From Streptomyces solicavernae (lineage in GTDB: Bacteria; Actinomycetota; Actinomycetes; Streptomycetales; Streptomycetaceae): a stretch of 64,000 nucleotides of DNA. Of the stretch, positions 53,957 through 62,120 are shown one piece after another (within the stretch, counting starts at the first letter, position 1; each line of letters begins with the position of its first letter). The notes under the pieces are model-generated. The model had not been told where the DNA came from. It saw nothing but the letters and a program-made list of their open reading frames with translations, and searched no databases. Position numbers and translations under genes: made by a program. The stretch lies in the NCBI RefSeq assembly GCF_029968095.1, contig NZ_JASCIR010000002.1:62001-126000 (forward strand), in the 5' to 3' direction.

Positions 53957-55177
53957 ATGCGTCACCGCAACGCCTGGCAGGCCCTGGCCCAGAACCCGCT
54001 GAAGCTGCTCCGCTCCAGCTGGCCCTGGCGGTCCCTGGCCTACCTGCTGTCCGGGGTCGCCTTCGGCGCCGTGGCGACCCTCGTCCTGGTGAGCCTGCTG
54101 ATCGCGGGGTTCGCCTCGCTGATCGTGCTCGTGGGGGCGGTGCTGCTGCTCGGCGTGGCCCTCTCCGGTGTCGTCGTCACCCGGTTCGAGCGGTGGCGGC
54201 TGCGGCTCGTCGACCTGGACCCGGTGCCCGACCCGCACCGGGCACCGGAGTGGCCCGGTTTGCGCGGCTGGCTGCACACGCGGCTGCACGAACAGGCGAC
54301 CTGGCGTGAACTCGGCTTCACCGCCGTGTCCTTGACCGCACTGTGGTGGATGGACTTCCTCGTCCTGGCCTTCGCCCTGGCCGTGCCCGTCCTGGTGATG
54401 CTGTCGCCCGTCGACGACCCGGGCGCCTGGCCGCTGTTCGTCGTCGGTCTGTGCCTGCTGCCCGCCGCGCCCTACACCCTCACCGCCTGGGCCGGTGCCC
54501 GAGCCGCCGTCACCCGCCTCATGCTCGCGCCCCGCGACAGCGAACTGGGCCGGCAGCTCACCGACGTACGCGCCTCACGGACCCGCCTCGTCGACGCCTT
54601 CGACCAGGAGCGGCGGCGCATCGAACGGGATCTGCACGACGGGGCGCAGCAGCGGCTCGTCTCCCTCAACGTGCGGCTCGGCCTGGCGCGCCTCGACGCC
54701 GCGCCCGGCTCGCCGCTGGCGGCGCAGCTCGCCGAGGCACAAGCACAACTGACCCTCGCCGTAGCGGAGTTGAGGGACCTGAGCCGAGGCGTCCACCCCA
54801 AGGCCCTGACCGACCACGGTCTGGCCGCCGCGGTCGGGAACCTCGCCGCCCGCTCGGCCCTGCCGGTCACCGTCGACATCCGCCTGCCCGGCCGGCTGCC
54901 CACGCCCCTGGAGACCACCGCGTACTTCGTGATCTCCGAAGCCCTCGCCAACGCCGCCAAGCACGGCGGCGGAACCCACGCCCATGTGCAAGCCCGGCAG
55001 CACACCAACCTCCTCACCCTGACCGTCAGGGACGACGGGACCGGGGGCGCCGATCCCGGGGCGGGCAGCGGGCTGACGGGGCTCGCCGACCGGGTCGCCG
55101 CCGCGGACGGCAGGCTCCGTCTCTCCAGCCCGGTAGGCGGACCTACACTCCTGCACGTGGAGCTGCCGTGCCGCTGA
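53957..55177 (+). CDS. NarL-type sensor histidine kinase
   Basis: 406 residues from ATG 53957. A sensor part with four helices in two pairs (LLSGVAFGAVATLVLVSLL; FLVLAFALAVPVLVML) precedes the HisKA_3 segment DQERRRIERDLHDGAQQRLV, with phospho-His, and a HATPase (EALANAAKHGGGTHAH; VRDDGTGGADPGAGSGL). It ends at LPCR. The response regulator gene starts 10 bp before its stop. Its stimulus is unknown. It is divergent from the membrane serine hydrolase, which may be a target. Confidence 0.9.
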   Translation: MRHRNAWQALAQNPLKLLRSSWPWRSLAYLLSGVAFGAVATLVLVSLLIAGFASLIVLVGAVLLLGVALSGVVVTRFERWRLRLVDLDPVPDPHRAPEWPGLRGWLHTRLHEQATWRELGFTAVSLTALWWMDFLVLAFALAVPVLVMLSPVDDPGAWPLFVVGLCLLPAAPYTLTAWAGARAAVTRLMLAPRDSELGRQLTDVRASRTRLVDAFDQERRRIERDLHDGAQQRLVSLNVRLGLARLDAAPGSPLAAQLAEAQAQLTLAVAELRDLSRGVHPKALTDHGLAAAVGNLAARSALPVTVDIRLPGRLPTPLETTAYFVISEALANAAKHGGGTHAHVQARQHTNLLTLTVRDDGTGGADPGAGSGLTGLADRVAAADGRLRLSSPVGGPTLLHVELPCR

Positions 55178-55815
55178 CCGTCGTACTCGCCGAGGACTCC
55201 CCGCTCATGCGGGACGGACTCGTCGGGGTGCTCACCCGTTTCGGCCACGAGGTGGCGGCCGCCGTCTGCGACGCCGACGCCCTGGTCGCCGCCGCGCGCG
55301 AGCACCGTCCCGACATCGTCGTCACCGACGTCCGCATGCCCCCGGGCCACAGCGACGACGGCCTGCGCGCCGCCATCGCCCTGCGCCGGGAGAACCCGGC
55401 CCTGCCGGTCCTCGTCCTGAGCCAGTACATCGAGCAGTCCTACGCCGCCCACCTCCTCGACCTCGGCTCGGACAGCGGGGTGGGCTACCTCCTCAAGGAT
55501 CGCGTCAGCGCGGTCACCGAGTTCGTCGACGCCGTCACCCAAGTCGCCGCCGGAGCCACGGTGGTGGACCCCGAGGTGGTCCGCCAACTCCTCAACCGCC
55601 GCCAGGACCCGCTGCGACGGCTCACGCCACGCGAGCGCGAGGTCCTGGCCCTGATGGCGGAAGGCCGCGCCAACGCCGCCATCGCACGCGAGCTGTACGT
55701 CACCGAGGCGGCCGTGAACAAGCACGTGAGCAGCATCCTGCAGAAGCTCGAACTGCACATCGGCGGCGAGGGCCACCGCCGCGTGCTCGCGGTCCTCGCC
55801 TATCTTCGCGCGTGA
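55168..55815 (+). CDS. NarL/LuxR-family response regulator
   Basis: 215 residues from GTG 55168. Receiver motifs: TVVLAEDSPLMRDGLVGVLT, phospho-Asp in IVVTDVRMPPGHSDDG, and YLLKDRVSAVTEFVDAV. LuxR helix-turn-helix: LTPREREVLALMAEGRANAA then LYVTEAAVNKHVSSIL. It works with the kinase just upstream, whose 3' end it overlaps by 10 bp. Confidence 0.92.
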   Translation: MPLTVVLAEDSPLMRDGLVGVLTRFGHEVAAAVCDADALVAAAREHRPDIVVTDVRMPPGHSDDGLRAAIALRRENPALPVLVLSQYIEQSYAAHLLDLGSDSGVGYLLKDRVSAVTEFVDAVTQVAAGATVVDPEVVRQLLNRRQDPLRRLTPREREVLALMAEGRANAAIARELYVTEAAVNKHVSSILQKLELHIGGEGHRRVLAVLAYLRA

Positions 55816-55880
55816 ACTCGCGGAAAATATCCGGCACTTGGCGTTGACAGGGCAAGCTCTACGCGCGTCATCCTAGGGGC

Positions 55881-56306
55881 ATGCGAATCCCCCCACGCAT
55901 CGCCACAGGCATCGCTCTGGCCGCCGCGCTCCTCGTCGGCGGACCCGTCGCCGCGCACGCGGCCCCGGCCCCCACCCTCGTCCCCGTAACCGCCCGCTCC
56001 GCGACCGCGTCCGTCGCCGCCGTCGGCGACATCTGCCACTCCGCGCTGCCGCCCGAGGCCCACGACACCCTCGACCTGATCGATGCGGGCGGCCCCTTCC
56101 CGTACCCGCAGGACGGCACCGTCTTCCAGAACCGTGAGGGGCTGCTGCCCCCTCAGGACTCCGGCTACTACCACGAGTACACCGTCGAGACCCCCGGCTC
56201 CGACGACCGCGGCGCCCGCCGCATCGTCACCGGCGAGGCGAGCGAAGAGGACTACTACACCGCCGACCACTACGAGTCCTTCGACCTGGTCGACCACGGC
56301 TGCTGA
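55881..56306 (+). CDS. Secreted guanyl-specific ribonuclease, RNase Sa type
   Basis: 141 residues. A Sec signal (PPRIATGIALAAALLVGGPVAA, cut after AHA) and a short pro-region precede a 96-residue domain that aligns end to end with RNase Sa. Conserved active-site residues in RNase Sa numbering: Glu54 in GYYHEYTVE, Arg65 and Arg69 in DRGARRIVTGE, and His85 in YYTADHYES. The two Cys (GDICHSA and the final Cys) match the disulphide of RNase Sa. It cuts RNA after guanosine, outside the cell. No barstar-like inhibitor gene is next to it. Confidence 0.95.
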   Translation: MRIPPRIATGIALAAALLVGGPVAAHAAPAPTLVPVTARSATASVAAVGDICHSALPPEAHDTLDLIDAGGPFPYPQDGTVFQNREGLLPPQDSGYYHEYTVETPGSDDRGARRIVTGEASEEDYYTADHYESFDLVDHGC

Positions 56307-56327
56307 CCCGGTCCGGACCCCACGGCC

Positions 56328-56360
56328 CCGGTCGCCGCAAGCGCACCACGCGGCGACCGG
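56328..56360. terminator. Terminator after the ribonuclease gene
   Basis: CCGGTCGCCGC (56328-56338) pairs perfectly with GCGGCGACCGG (56350-56360), 22 bp after the stop; also suited to the convergent small membrane-protein gene. Confidence 0.75.
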
Positions 56361-56378
56361 AGCGGCGAGCCGTACGTA

Positions 56379-56585
56379 TCAGCCCCCCTTGCTGCTCTCC
56401 GCCGCGGCGAACACCGCCACCGACAGCACGACGAGCGCGATGCCGGCGTACAGCTCGTACCCGTGCAGGAAGTCCAGGTGCTGGACGATGCCCCAGGTGA
56501 GCTGCCAGTCGGTCAGCTCGCGCACGATCGCGAAGGCGCCCTGGATCAGCAGGATCAGACCGAGGAACTCAAGACCTTTCTTCAT
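56379..56585 (-). CDS. Small membrane protein, two helices
   Basis: 68 residues from ATG 56583-56585. Two hydrophobic segments (GLELLGLILLIQGAFAIV-like at the start, LYAGIALVVLSVAVFAAAE at the end) with a short loop carrying Trp and His (DWQLTWGIVQHLDFLHG). The family is common in Streptomyces and its function is unknown. It is convergent with the ribonuclease gene. Confidence 0.75.
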   Translation of the reverse strand: MKKGLEFLGLILLIQGAFAIVRELTDWQLTWGIVQHLDFLHGYELYAGIALVVLSVAVFAAAESSKGG

Positions 56586-56668
56586 GCGCCGATCCTCGCC
56601 CCGCCCCGCACCCCCGCACATCGGCCGCACGGCGAACCCCGCAGGGCCGTGACGGGCCGAAAGTCGAT

Positions 56669-56738
56669 GCCCGCCAGACTTTGGCTACGGTGCCCGCCAG
56701 ACTTTGGCTACGGTGCCCGCCAGACTTTTGGCTACGGT
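56669..56738. repeat. Three 23-bp tandem repeats
   Basis: GCCCGCCAGACTTTGGCTAC plus GGT is repeated at 56669-56691 and 56692-56714, then with one extra T at 56715-56738. They lie 70 bp upstream of the kinase gene start, where its promoter is expected. Confidence 0.92.
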
Positions 56739-56809
56739 CCCCCGCGCGGCGCCCGCGCGGTGTCCGAGCTGTGTCTGCGCGGCTGCGCCGCTGCGTAGAT
56801 TTGCCGACC

Positions 56810-58081
56810 ATGAGAGACATGGAGCGGCAGCCGCCCCCGGCGCACCCCACGCCGGGCCCCGAGTACCGGTGGCCCAGCCTGCTGCCCGCCGCCGTCGCCG
56901 CCGAGCTCGACCCCGACCGGATGAGGAACGGCCGGCCCCGGCGCACCGTGCGCGACTGGTTCGCCGACTTCGGCTGCTTCCTCGTCGCCGTGTTCATCGG
57001 CCTGATCGCCGCCGAGGCGATCGGCAGCAACCCGAACGTGTCCCCCGGCCTCGCCCGGCTCGACCAGCTCGTCGGCGCGCTGGCCTGCGCGGCGGTCTGG
57101 CTGCGGCGCCGCTGGCCGGTCGGTCTGGCCGTCGCGATGCTGCCGGTCAGCGTCGTCTCGGACACCGCGGGCGGCGCGGCCACCGTGGCGATCTTCACGC
57201 TCGCCGTGCACCGCCCGTTCCGGTACGTGGCATGGATCGGCGGCGTCTCCCTCGCCCTCGTCCCGTTCTTCTACCTGATCCGGCCGGACGCCGAGCTTCC
57301 GTATCTGGTCACCGTCGCCTTCTCGGTGCTGCTCTCCGTCACCGTCATCAGCCTGGGCCTGTTCGTACGCTCCCGGCGCCAGCTCCTGCTGAGCCTGCGC
57401 GAGCGCGCCGAACGCGCCGAGTCCGAGGCGGCCCTGCGCGCCAAGGAGGCCCAGCGCCTCGCCCGCGAGGCCATCGCCCGCGAGATGCACGACGTACTCG
57501 CCCACCGGCTCACTCTGCTCAGCGTGCACGCGGGCGCCCTTGAGTTCCGGCCCGACGCCCCCGAGCAGGAGGTAGCCCGGGCGGCGGGCGTGATCCGCGA
57601 CAGCGCGCACGAGGCCCTGCAGGACCTGCGGGAGATCATCGGCGTCCTGCGCACCGACGAGCCCGCCGCCGACGAGGGCGGCCGCCCGCAGCCCACCCTC
57701 GCCGCGCTCGACGCCCTGGTCGCCGAGTGCCGCGCCGCCGGCATGCGGGTCACCCTCGACAACCGCGTCGCCGACCCCGCTGCCGTCCCCGCGGGCGCCG
57801 GGCGCAACGCGTACCGCATCGCCCAGGAGGGCCTGACCAACGCCCGCAAGCACGCGCCCGGCGCCGAGGTCACCGTCCGTGTGACCGGCGCACCCGGCGA
57901 CGGCCTGACCGTCGAGGTGCGCAACCCGGCCCCTCCCGGCGACGTACCGGAGGTGCCCGGCTCGGGGCAGGGGCTGATCGGCCTGACCGAGCGCGCGATC
58001 CTCGCCGGGGGCCGCCTCACGCACGGCGCCGAGGGCGACGGCGGATTCCGGATCACGGCCTGGCTACCGTGGGCCTCATGA
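56810..58081 (+). CDS. NarL-type sensor histidine kinase
   Basis: 423 residues from ATG 56810 (a second ATG at 56819). Four or five membrane helices (FGCFLVAVFIGLIAAEAIG; VGLAVAMLPVSVVSDTAG; YLVTVAFSVLLSVTVISLGL) form the sensor. A short coiled coil (SLRERAERAESEAALRAKEA) leads to the HisKA_3 segment AREAIAREMHDVLAHRLTLL and a HATPase (EGLTNARKHAPGAEV; GSGQGLIGLTERAILAGG). The stop overlaps the regulator start (ATGA). The signal is unknown. Confidence 0.92.
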   Translation: MRDMERQPPPAHPTPGPEYRWPSLLPAAVAAELDPDRMRNGRPRRTVRDWFADFGCFLVAVFIGLIAAEAIGSNPNVSPGLARLDQLVGALACAAVWLRRRWPVGLAVAMLPVSVVSDTAGGAATVAIFTLAVHRPFRYVAWIGGVSLALVPFFYLIRPDAELPYLVTVAFSVLLSVTVISLGLFVRSRRQLLLSLRERAERAESEAALRAKEAQRLAREAIAREMHDVLAHRLTLLSVHAGALEFRPDAPEQEVARAAGVIRDSAHEALQDLREIIGVLRTDEPAADEGGRPQPTLAALDALVAECRAAGMRVTLDNRVADPAAVPAGAGRNAYRIAQEGLTNARKHAPGAEVTVRVTGAPGDGLTVEVRNPAPPGDVPEVPGSGQGLIGLTERAILAGGRLTHGAEGDGGFRITAWLPWAS

Positions 58082-58884
58082 CCTCGAACCCGATCCGGCT
58101 GCTGCTGGTCGACGACGACCCTCTCGTACGCGCCGGCCTCTCCCTGATGTTCGGCGGCGCCGACGGCATCGAGATCGTCGGGGAGGCCGCCGACGGGGCC
58201 GAAGCAGCCCGCCGCGTGGCCGAGTCGAAGCCCGACGTGGTCCTCATGGACCTGCGCATGCCGCAGGTCGACGGCCTCACCGCCACCGAGGAGCTGCGCG
58301 CCCGCGCGGACGCCCCCGAGGTGGTCGTCCTCACCACCTTCCACGCCGACGAGCAGGTTCTTCGCGCCCTGCGCGCGGGCGCCGCGGGCTTCGTCCTCAA
58401 GGACACCCCGCCCGCGGAGATCGTCGCGGCGGTACGCCGGGTGGCCGCGGGCGACCCGGTCCTCTCGCCGACCGTGACGCGTCAGCTCATCACGCGGGCG
58501 GCCGGCCCGGACCCGTACACCGACCGCAGGGCTCGCGCCGAGGCCCGCCTGGCGGTGCTCGCGGACCGGGAGCGCGAGGTCGCCGTGGCGGTCGGCCGGG
58601 GCCGCTCCAACGCGGAGATCGCGGCCCGGCTGTACATGAGCGTCGCCACGGTCAAGGCCCACGTGAGCCGCATCCTGACGAAGCTGGACCTCAACAACCG
58701 GGTGCAGATCGCGCTGCTTGCCCACGATGCGGGGCTGCTTGACGGGGCGGATGGGGGCGGTGGGGAGGGTGGCGGCGGCGGGGCCGATGGTGCGTACGGG
58801 GTCGACGGGGTCGGCGGGGCTGATGGTGCGTACGGGGTCGGCGGGGCCGATGGTGCGTACGGGGCCGACGGGGAGCGCGGTTAG
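58078..58884 (+). CDS. NarL/LuxR-family response regulator with Gly-rich tail
   Basis: 268 residues from ATG 58078. Receiver: LLLVDDDPLVRAGLSLMFGG, phospho-Asp in VVLMDLRMPQVDGL, and FVLKDTPPAEIVAAV. LuxR helix-turn-helix: REREVAVAVGRGRSNAEIA then YMSVATVKAHVSRILTKLDL. A normal member would end near ALLAHDAGLLD (about residue 222). Beyond this lies a 45-residue tail of GGADGAYGV-type units, encoded by a direct repeat at 58780-58866 (GATGGTGCGTACGGGGTC). Confidence 0.9.
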   Translation: MTSNPIRLLLVDDDPLVRAGLSLMFGGADGIEIVGEAADGAEAARRVAESKPDVVLMDLRMPQVDGLTATEELRARADAPEVVVLTTFHADEQVLRALRAGAAGFVLKDTPPAEIVAAVRRVAAGDPVLSPTVTRQLITRAAGPDPYTDRRARAEARLAVLADREREVAVAVGRGRSNAEIAARLYMSVATVKAHVSRILTKLDLNNRVQIALLAHDAGLLDGADGGGGEGGGGGADGAYGVDGVGGADGAYGVGGADGAYGADGERG

Positions 58885-58946
58885 GCACGAGCTGCCGCGC
58901 CTGACCGCGCTCGCCCGGCGCATCGCCGAGGACGCCGGTTCGACCG

Positions 58947-59453
58947 TCAGTCCCGCAGCCGGAACGCCAGCTCCGTCTCCCACTTGTTCAGATCCGGCTC
59001 CACGCGCGGGTCCGTCTTGTAGCTCTCCAGGCGGCAGCCCCACACCTCGCCCGCCTCCGTGCGCTCCATGTCCCAGGCGAGGCCCTTGGCCTCGGCCCAC
59101 TTGAGGACCGTGGCGGTCACCGCGAACAGCTCGTCGGGGTGGCCGACATGGCGGACCGTCACATAGCGTCCGGCGGGCAGTGTGCCCACGAACAGCTCGC
59201 CGCCCGGCACCCGGACCCGCTCGCCGACCGGCACCCCGGCCACCACCTCGAACTCCCGCGTACGGTCCTCCGGATCGAGCACCTCGTACTTGAAGAACGG
59301 GCCGTCGGCCATCGGGATGCCGCGCTCGCCGAGCCAGCCCACGATCTCCGGCAGCCGGTCGGCGAGCCGGCCGAACGTGTCCCACGTGACCCTGCCCCGG
59401 ACGCCCACGAAGGCCCGCTCGGGGCGCTCTTCGATCCTCGGTTGGTTCGCCAT
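58947..59453 (-). CDS. GyrI-like/effector-binding domain protein
   Basis: 168 residues from ATG 59451-59453. The protein matches the GyrI-like small-molecule-binding fold: RAFVGVRGRVTWDTFGRLAD near the start, the FFKYEVLDPEDRTREFEVVA strand, VGTLPAGRYVTVRHVGH, and WGCRLESYKTDPRVEPDLNK near the end (the last typical of the family). Single-domain forms are thought to bind drugs or metabolites. It has no helix-turn-helix. Convergent with the response-regulator gene. Confidence 0.85.
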   Translation of the reverse strand: MANQPRIEERPERAFVGVRGRVTWDTFGRLADRLPEIVGWLGERGIPMADGPFFKYEVLDPEDRTREFEVVAGVPVGERVRVPGGELFVGTLPAGRYVTVRHVGHPDELFAVTATVLKWAEAKGLAWDMERTEAGEVWGCRLESYKTDPRVEPDLNKWETELAFRLRD

Positions 59454-59806
59454 GCGCCGATCCTGCCGGGGCGCGCCGCGCTACGCACCCCGGCCGCGCG
59501 GATCAGTCCGCGGATCAGTCCGTCGGAGGGCCCGGCGGTCGTCCGGAGGGCTGGACGTGGGCCGGGTGGTGCGCGGCGTCCGCGGGTCGGCGGCCGCCGC
59601 TGCCGGTGCGGGGCGCGCGGCTGCCTGGAGGCGTACGTCGGCGCCGCGACGCTGCCGCCGGACCGGTTCCTGGACGCCGGTGGTGCGGGTAGATTCGCGC
59701 CCCGCCGCACCACGTCCACGTCCGCGTCCGCGTCCACGCCCACCTCCGCGCCCCCGCCCGTCGGCCGCCGGGCAGGCCCGCACGACGAGCAGAGGAGATC
59801 CCTACG
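59454..59806. other. Intergenic region between the GyrI-like gene and the repeat ORF
   Basis: These 353 bases have no convincing gene. GCGGATCAGTCC occurs twice at about 59498-59520. CACGTCCGCGTCCG-type repeats lie near 59712-59742. GTAGATTCGCG near 59685 is a possible -10 box for the downstream gene. Confidence 0.5.
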
Positions 59807-60034
59807 ATGACGCAGCCGCCGCCCGCAGCCGACGTGACCGCGCGTGACGTGACCGCGCGTGACGTGACCGCGCGTGACGTGACCGCGCGTGACGTGACCG
59901 CGCGTGACATGACCGCGCGTGACATGACCGCGCGCGCCGCGACCGCGCGCGCCGCCCCAGCCGCCGGGTCGGGCGGCGAGGAGAGCATGTGCGCGGCCGG
60001 ACGCCAGGGCGCCCTCCCGGTGGCGCGGGGCTGA
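59807..60034 (+). CDS. Short ORF encoding VTARD pentapeptide repeats
   Basis: 75 residues from ATG 59807, which has a strong ribosome site (AGAGGAGATCCCTACG). After MTQPPPAA comes a run of DVTARD units, encoded by eight 15-bp DNA repeats (59831-59950), then MCAAGRQGALPVARG. The next gene is in the same frame with one TGA and four codons between them, so both may once have been a single gene, or this is a leader peptide. No family resemblance is visible. Its reality as a protein is uncertain; the ribosome site supports it. Confidence 0.45.
   Translation: MTQPPPAADVTARDVTARDVTARDVTARDVTARDMTARDMTARAATARAAPAAGSGGEESMCAAGRQGALPVARG
59831..59950. repeat. Eight 15-bp tandem repeats
   Basis: Five copies of GACGTGACCGCGCGT (59831-59905), two of GACATGACCGCGCGY (59906-59935) and one of GCCGCGACCGCGCGC (59936-59950). 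Units are a multiple of three, so the short ORF stays open. Confidence 0.95.
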
Positions 60035-60040
60035 CGGCAG

Positions 60041-60547
60041 ATGCAGCGCAGCGTCGAGATCTGCACCGACGTCACCGGCCGCACCGGCGGCGGCGAGGGC
60101 TTCCACTACCTGCGGTGGAGGTCCAAGGTCGAGCTGACCCTGGACTGCTTCATCTGCGAACGGACCGCCCGCACCACACTTCTGGAGGTCGGCGCCGAAC
60201 GCGCGGTGTGCGGCGGCAGCAGGGGCGGCGCCGCCTCGCACTACACCGCTGCCCGCATCTCCGCCTTCGACGTCACCTCGGGCGCGGACCAGCTGGCGCT
60301 GCGCACCGTCGTCAGCTTCTGGTGGGCCCCGTTCACCGACGCGGCCTCCGGCCACCGCGCCGCCGCCCCGACCCTGCACCCCTGGGTCCGGCTGCACCTC
60401 GGCTACGACTGCCCGCAGGAGGGCGGCGCATCCGGCTCGTTCGGCATCCGGACGAACATGGAACGCCCGGTCAGCGAACCCTGCGCGCACTGCTCCCGTC
60501 CGGTCGCGACGAGCACCAGGACTCCCACGATCCGGCTCCTCGACTGA
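60041..60547 (+). CDS. Hypothetical protein with CxxC pairs
   Basis: 168 residues from ATG 60041. It has two CxxC pairs (DCFICERT near residue 40 and PCAHCSRP near residue 150) that could bind one zinc, and a beta-rich body between them (VELTLDCFICERTART; ALRTVVSFWWAPFTDAA; WVRLHLGYDCPQEGG). No signal peptide or membrane helix is visible. I do not recognise a family. It lies directly after the VTARD-repeat ORF in the same frame. Confidence 0.6.
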   Translation: MQRSVEICTDVTGRTGGGEGFHYLRWRSKVELTLDCFICERTARTTLLEVGAERAVCGGSRGGAASHYTAARISAFDVTSGADQLALRTVVSFWWAPFTDAASGHRAAAPTLHPWVRLHLGYDCPQEGGASGSFGIRTNMERPVSEPCAHCSRPVATSTRTPTIRLLD

Positions 60548-60625
60548 GCGGTCCCCGCGGGCGCGTGCCTCTCCCCGGACCTCGCTCCTCAGGGCGATCA
60601 ACCGCGCCCGAGCCGACAGTGCGGA

Positions 60626-61618
60626 CTACTCCGCGAGCCGCACGGCCCGCCCCTCCCGCCGGGACACCTCGCACGCCTCCGCGACCCGCAGGGCCCGCAG
60701 CGCCTCGTGACCGTCGCAGGGGTTCGCCCGCTCGCCCCCGGCCACCTCCACGAACGCCGCCAGCTCCGCCTCGTACGCCGGAGCGAACCGCTCCAGGAAC
60801 CCCGGCCACGGCTTCGTGGGCGCCGCAGGCCCCGTCGGCTCGGCCGACGTCAGCGGCGTGCGCTCGTCCCAGCCGACCGCCAACTGGTCCCGCTCACCGG
60901 CGAGCTCCATGCGTACGTCGTACCCCGCGCCGTTGCAGCGCGTCGCCGTCGCCGTGGCGAGCGTGCCGTCGTCCAGGGTGAGGACGACCGCCGCCGAGGC
61001 CACGTCGTCCGCCTCGCGGAACATCGCCGGGCCCGCGTCCGAGCCGACCGCGTACACCTCGCGCACCTCACGCCCCGTCACCCAGCGCAGCGCGTCGAAG
61101 TCGTGGATCAGGCAGTCCCGGTAGAGCCCGCCGGACAGCGGCAGATACGCGGCGGGCGGCGGCGCCGGGTCGGAGGTGACCGCCCGCACCGTGTGCAGCC
61201 GGCCGAGCCGCCCGTCCCGTACGGCTGCGCGGGCCGCCGCGTACCCCGCGTCGAAGCGCCGCTGGAAGCCGAGCTGGAGCACCGAGCCCGCCCGCTCCAC
61301 CTCCCGCAGCGCGGCCAGCGTGCCCGGCAGGTCCACGGCGACCGGCTTCTCGCAGAACGCGGGCAGCCCGGCCCGCGCCGCCCGGCCGATCAGGGCTGCG
61401 TGCGCCGAGGTCGCCGCGGTGATCACGACCGCGTCCACCCCGGCCGCGAACACCGCGGCGACCTCGGCCACGGCCTCCGCGCCCGTACGCCCCGCGAGCT
61501 CCGCAGCCCGTGCCGGATCCGCGTCGGCGACCAGCAGGGCGTCCACCCGCGGGTGCCGGGCGAGTGTCGCCGCGTGGAACGAACCGATACGACCTGTCCC
61601 GATGAGTCCGATGCGCAT
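60626..61618 (-). CDS. Gfo/Idh/MocA-family dehydrogenase (myo-inositol dehydrogenase type)
   Basis: 330 residues from ATG 61616-61618. The Rossmann motif is at the N-terminus (RIGLIGTGRIGSFHAATLAR), followed by the family's EKP motif (FCEKPVAVDLPGTL) and a catalytic His in YRDCLIHDFDALRWV. It would oxidise a sugar or cyclitol with NAD(P). It is the closest gene to the sugar ABC importer that starts at 62394 but is read the opposite way. An inositol or sugar catabolic role is likely; the substrate is not certain. Confidence 0.88.
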   Translation of the reverse strand: MRIGLIGTGRIGSFHAATLARHPRVDALLVADADPARAAELAGRTGAEAVAEVAAVFAAGVDAVVITAATSAHAALIGRAARAGLPAFCEKPVAVDLPGTLAALREVERAGSVLQLGFQRRFDAGYAAARAAVRDGRLGRLHTVRAVTSDPAPPPAAYLPLSGGLYRDCLIHDFDALRWVTGREVREVYAVGSDAGPAMFREADDVASAAVVLTLDDGTLATATATRCNGAGYDVRMELAGERDQLAVGWDERTPLTSAEPTGPAAPTKPWPGFLERFAPAYEAELAAFVEVAGGERANPCDGHEALRALRVAEACEVSRREGRAVRLAE

Positions 61619-61761
61619 GCCCCCAACCTGGCACCGCCGCCGCACCGCGTCCAGCACATGTCGGGAGGAGGAGACAGGGGACACCGGGCGGCGGAACGCC
61701 CGGCGGCGCCGCCGGTCCGCACGTACACTCGAACTTGTCCCGCAGTCAGGGGAGTTGACGC

Positions 61762-62120
61762 ATGCCGCAGGCACCAGGCAGCGACCCGCGCCACCTGATC
61801 GACACCGTCAGGCCGCACCCCGCCCACGTGTACGACTGGCATCTCGGCGGTTCCTCGACATCGGCGCGGGCATCCCCACGGAGCCGAATCTGCACCAGGT
61901 CGCCCAGACGATCGGGCCCGAGGCACGCGTGGTCCACGGCGACAACGACCCGATTACCCGATCGTGCCCGCCCACGCGGCGGCCCTGCTGCGCGGCACGC
62001 CCGAGGGCGCCACCGACTACCTTCAGGTGGACGTCCGCGAGCCGAAGCGGATCCTCGAACTGACCGCCGTGACCCTGGACTTCGACCGGCCGGTGGCCAC
62101 GCTCGGCGCCTCCTTCGCCG
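61762..62120 (+). pseudogene. Decayed SAM-dependent methyltransferase (DUF574/Methyltransf_19 type)
   Basis: Frame 1 starts LIDTVRPHPAHVYDWHLGG, the family's N-terminus. It then jumps to frame 3, RFLDIGAGIPTEPNLHQVAQ to VVHGDNDP, so the ~40 residues normally between YDW-x-LGG and FLDIG are missing. The joint has a GGCGG in common with both sides. At 61951-61965 an 8-bp partial duplication (CCCGATTACCCGAT) shifts to frame 2, which goes on PIVPAHAAALLRGTPEGATD to LDFDRPVA. After that the sequence leaves the family. With a deletion and a frameshift it cannot make the enzyme. Confidence 0.75.

Noticed and set aside
56379-56585. The small gene next to RNase Sa as its inhibitor
   Set aside because: Barstar-type inhibitors are acidic, soluble, cytoplasmic proteins of ~90 residues; this is a 68-residue membrane protein with two helices.
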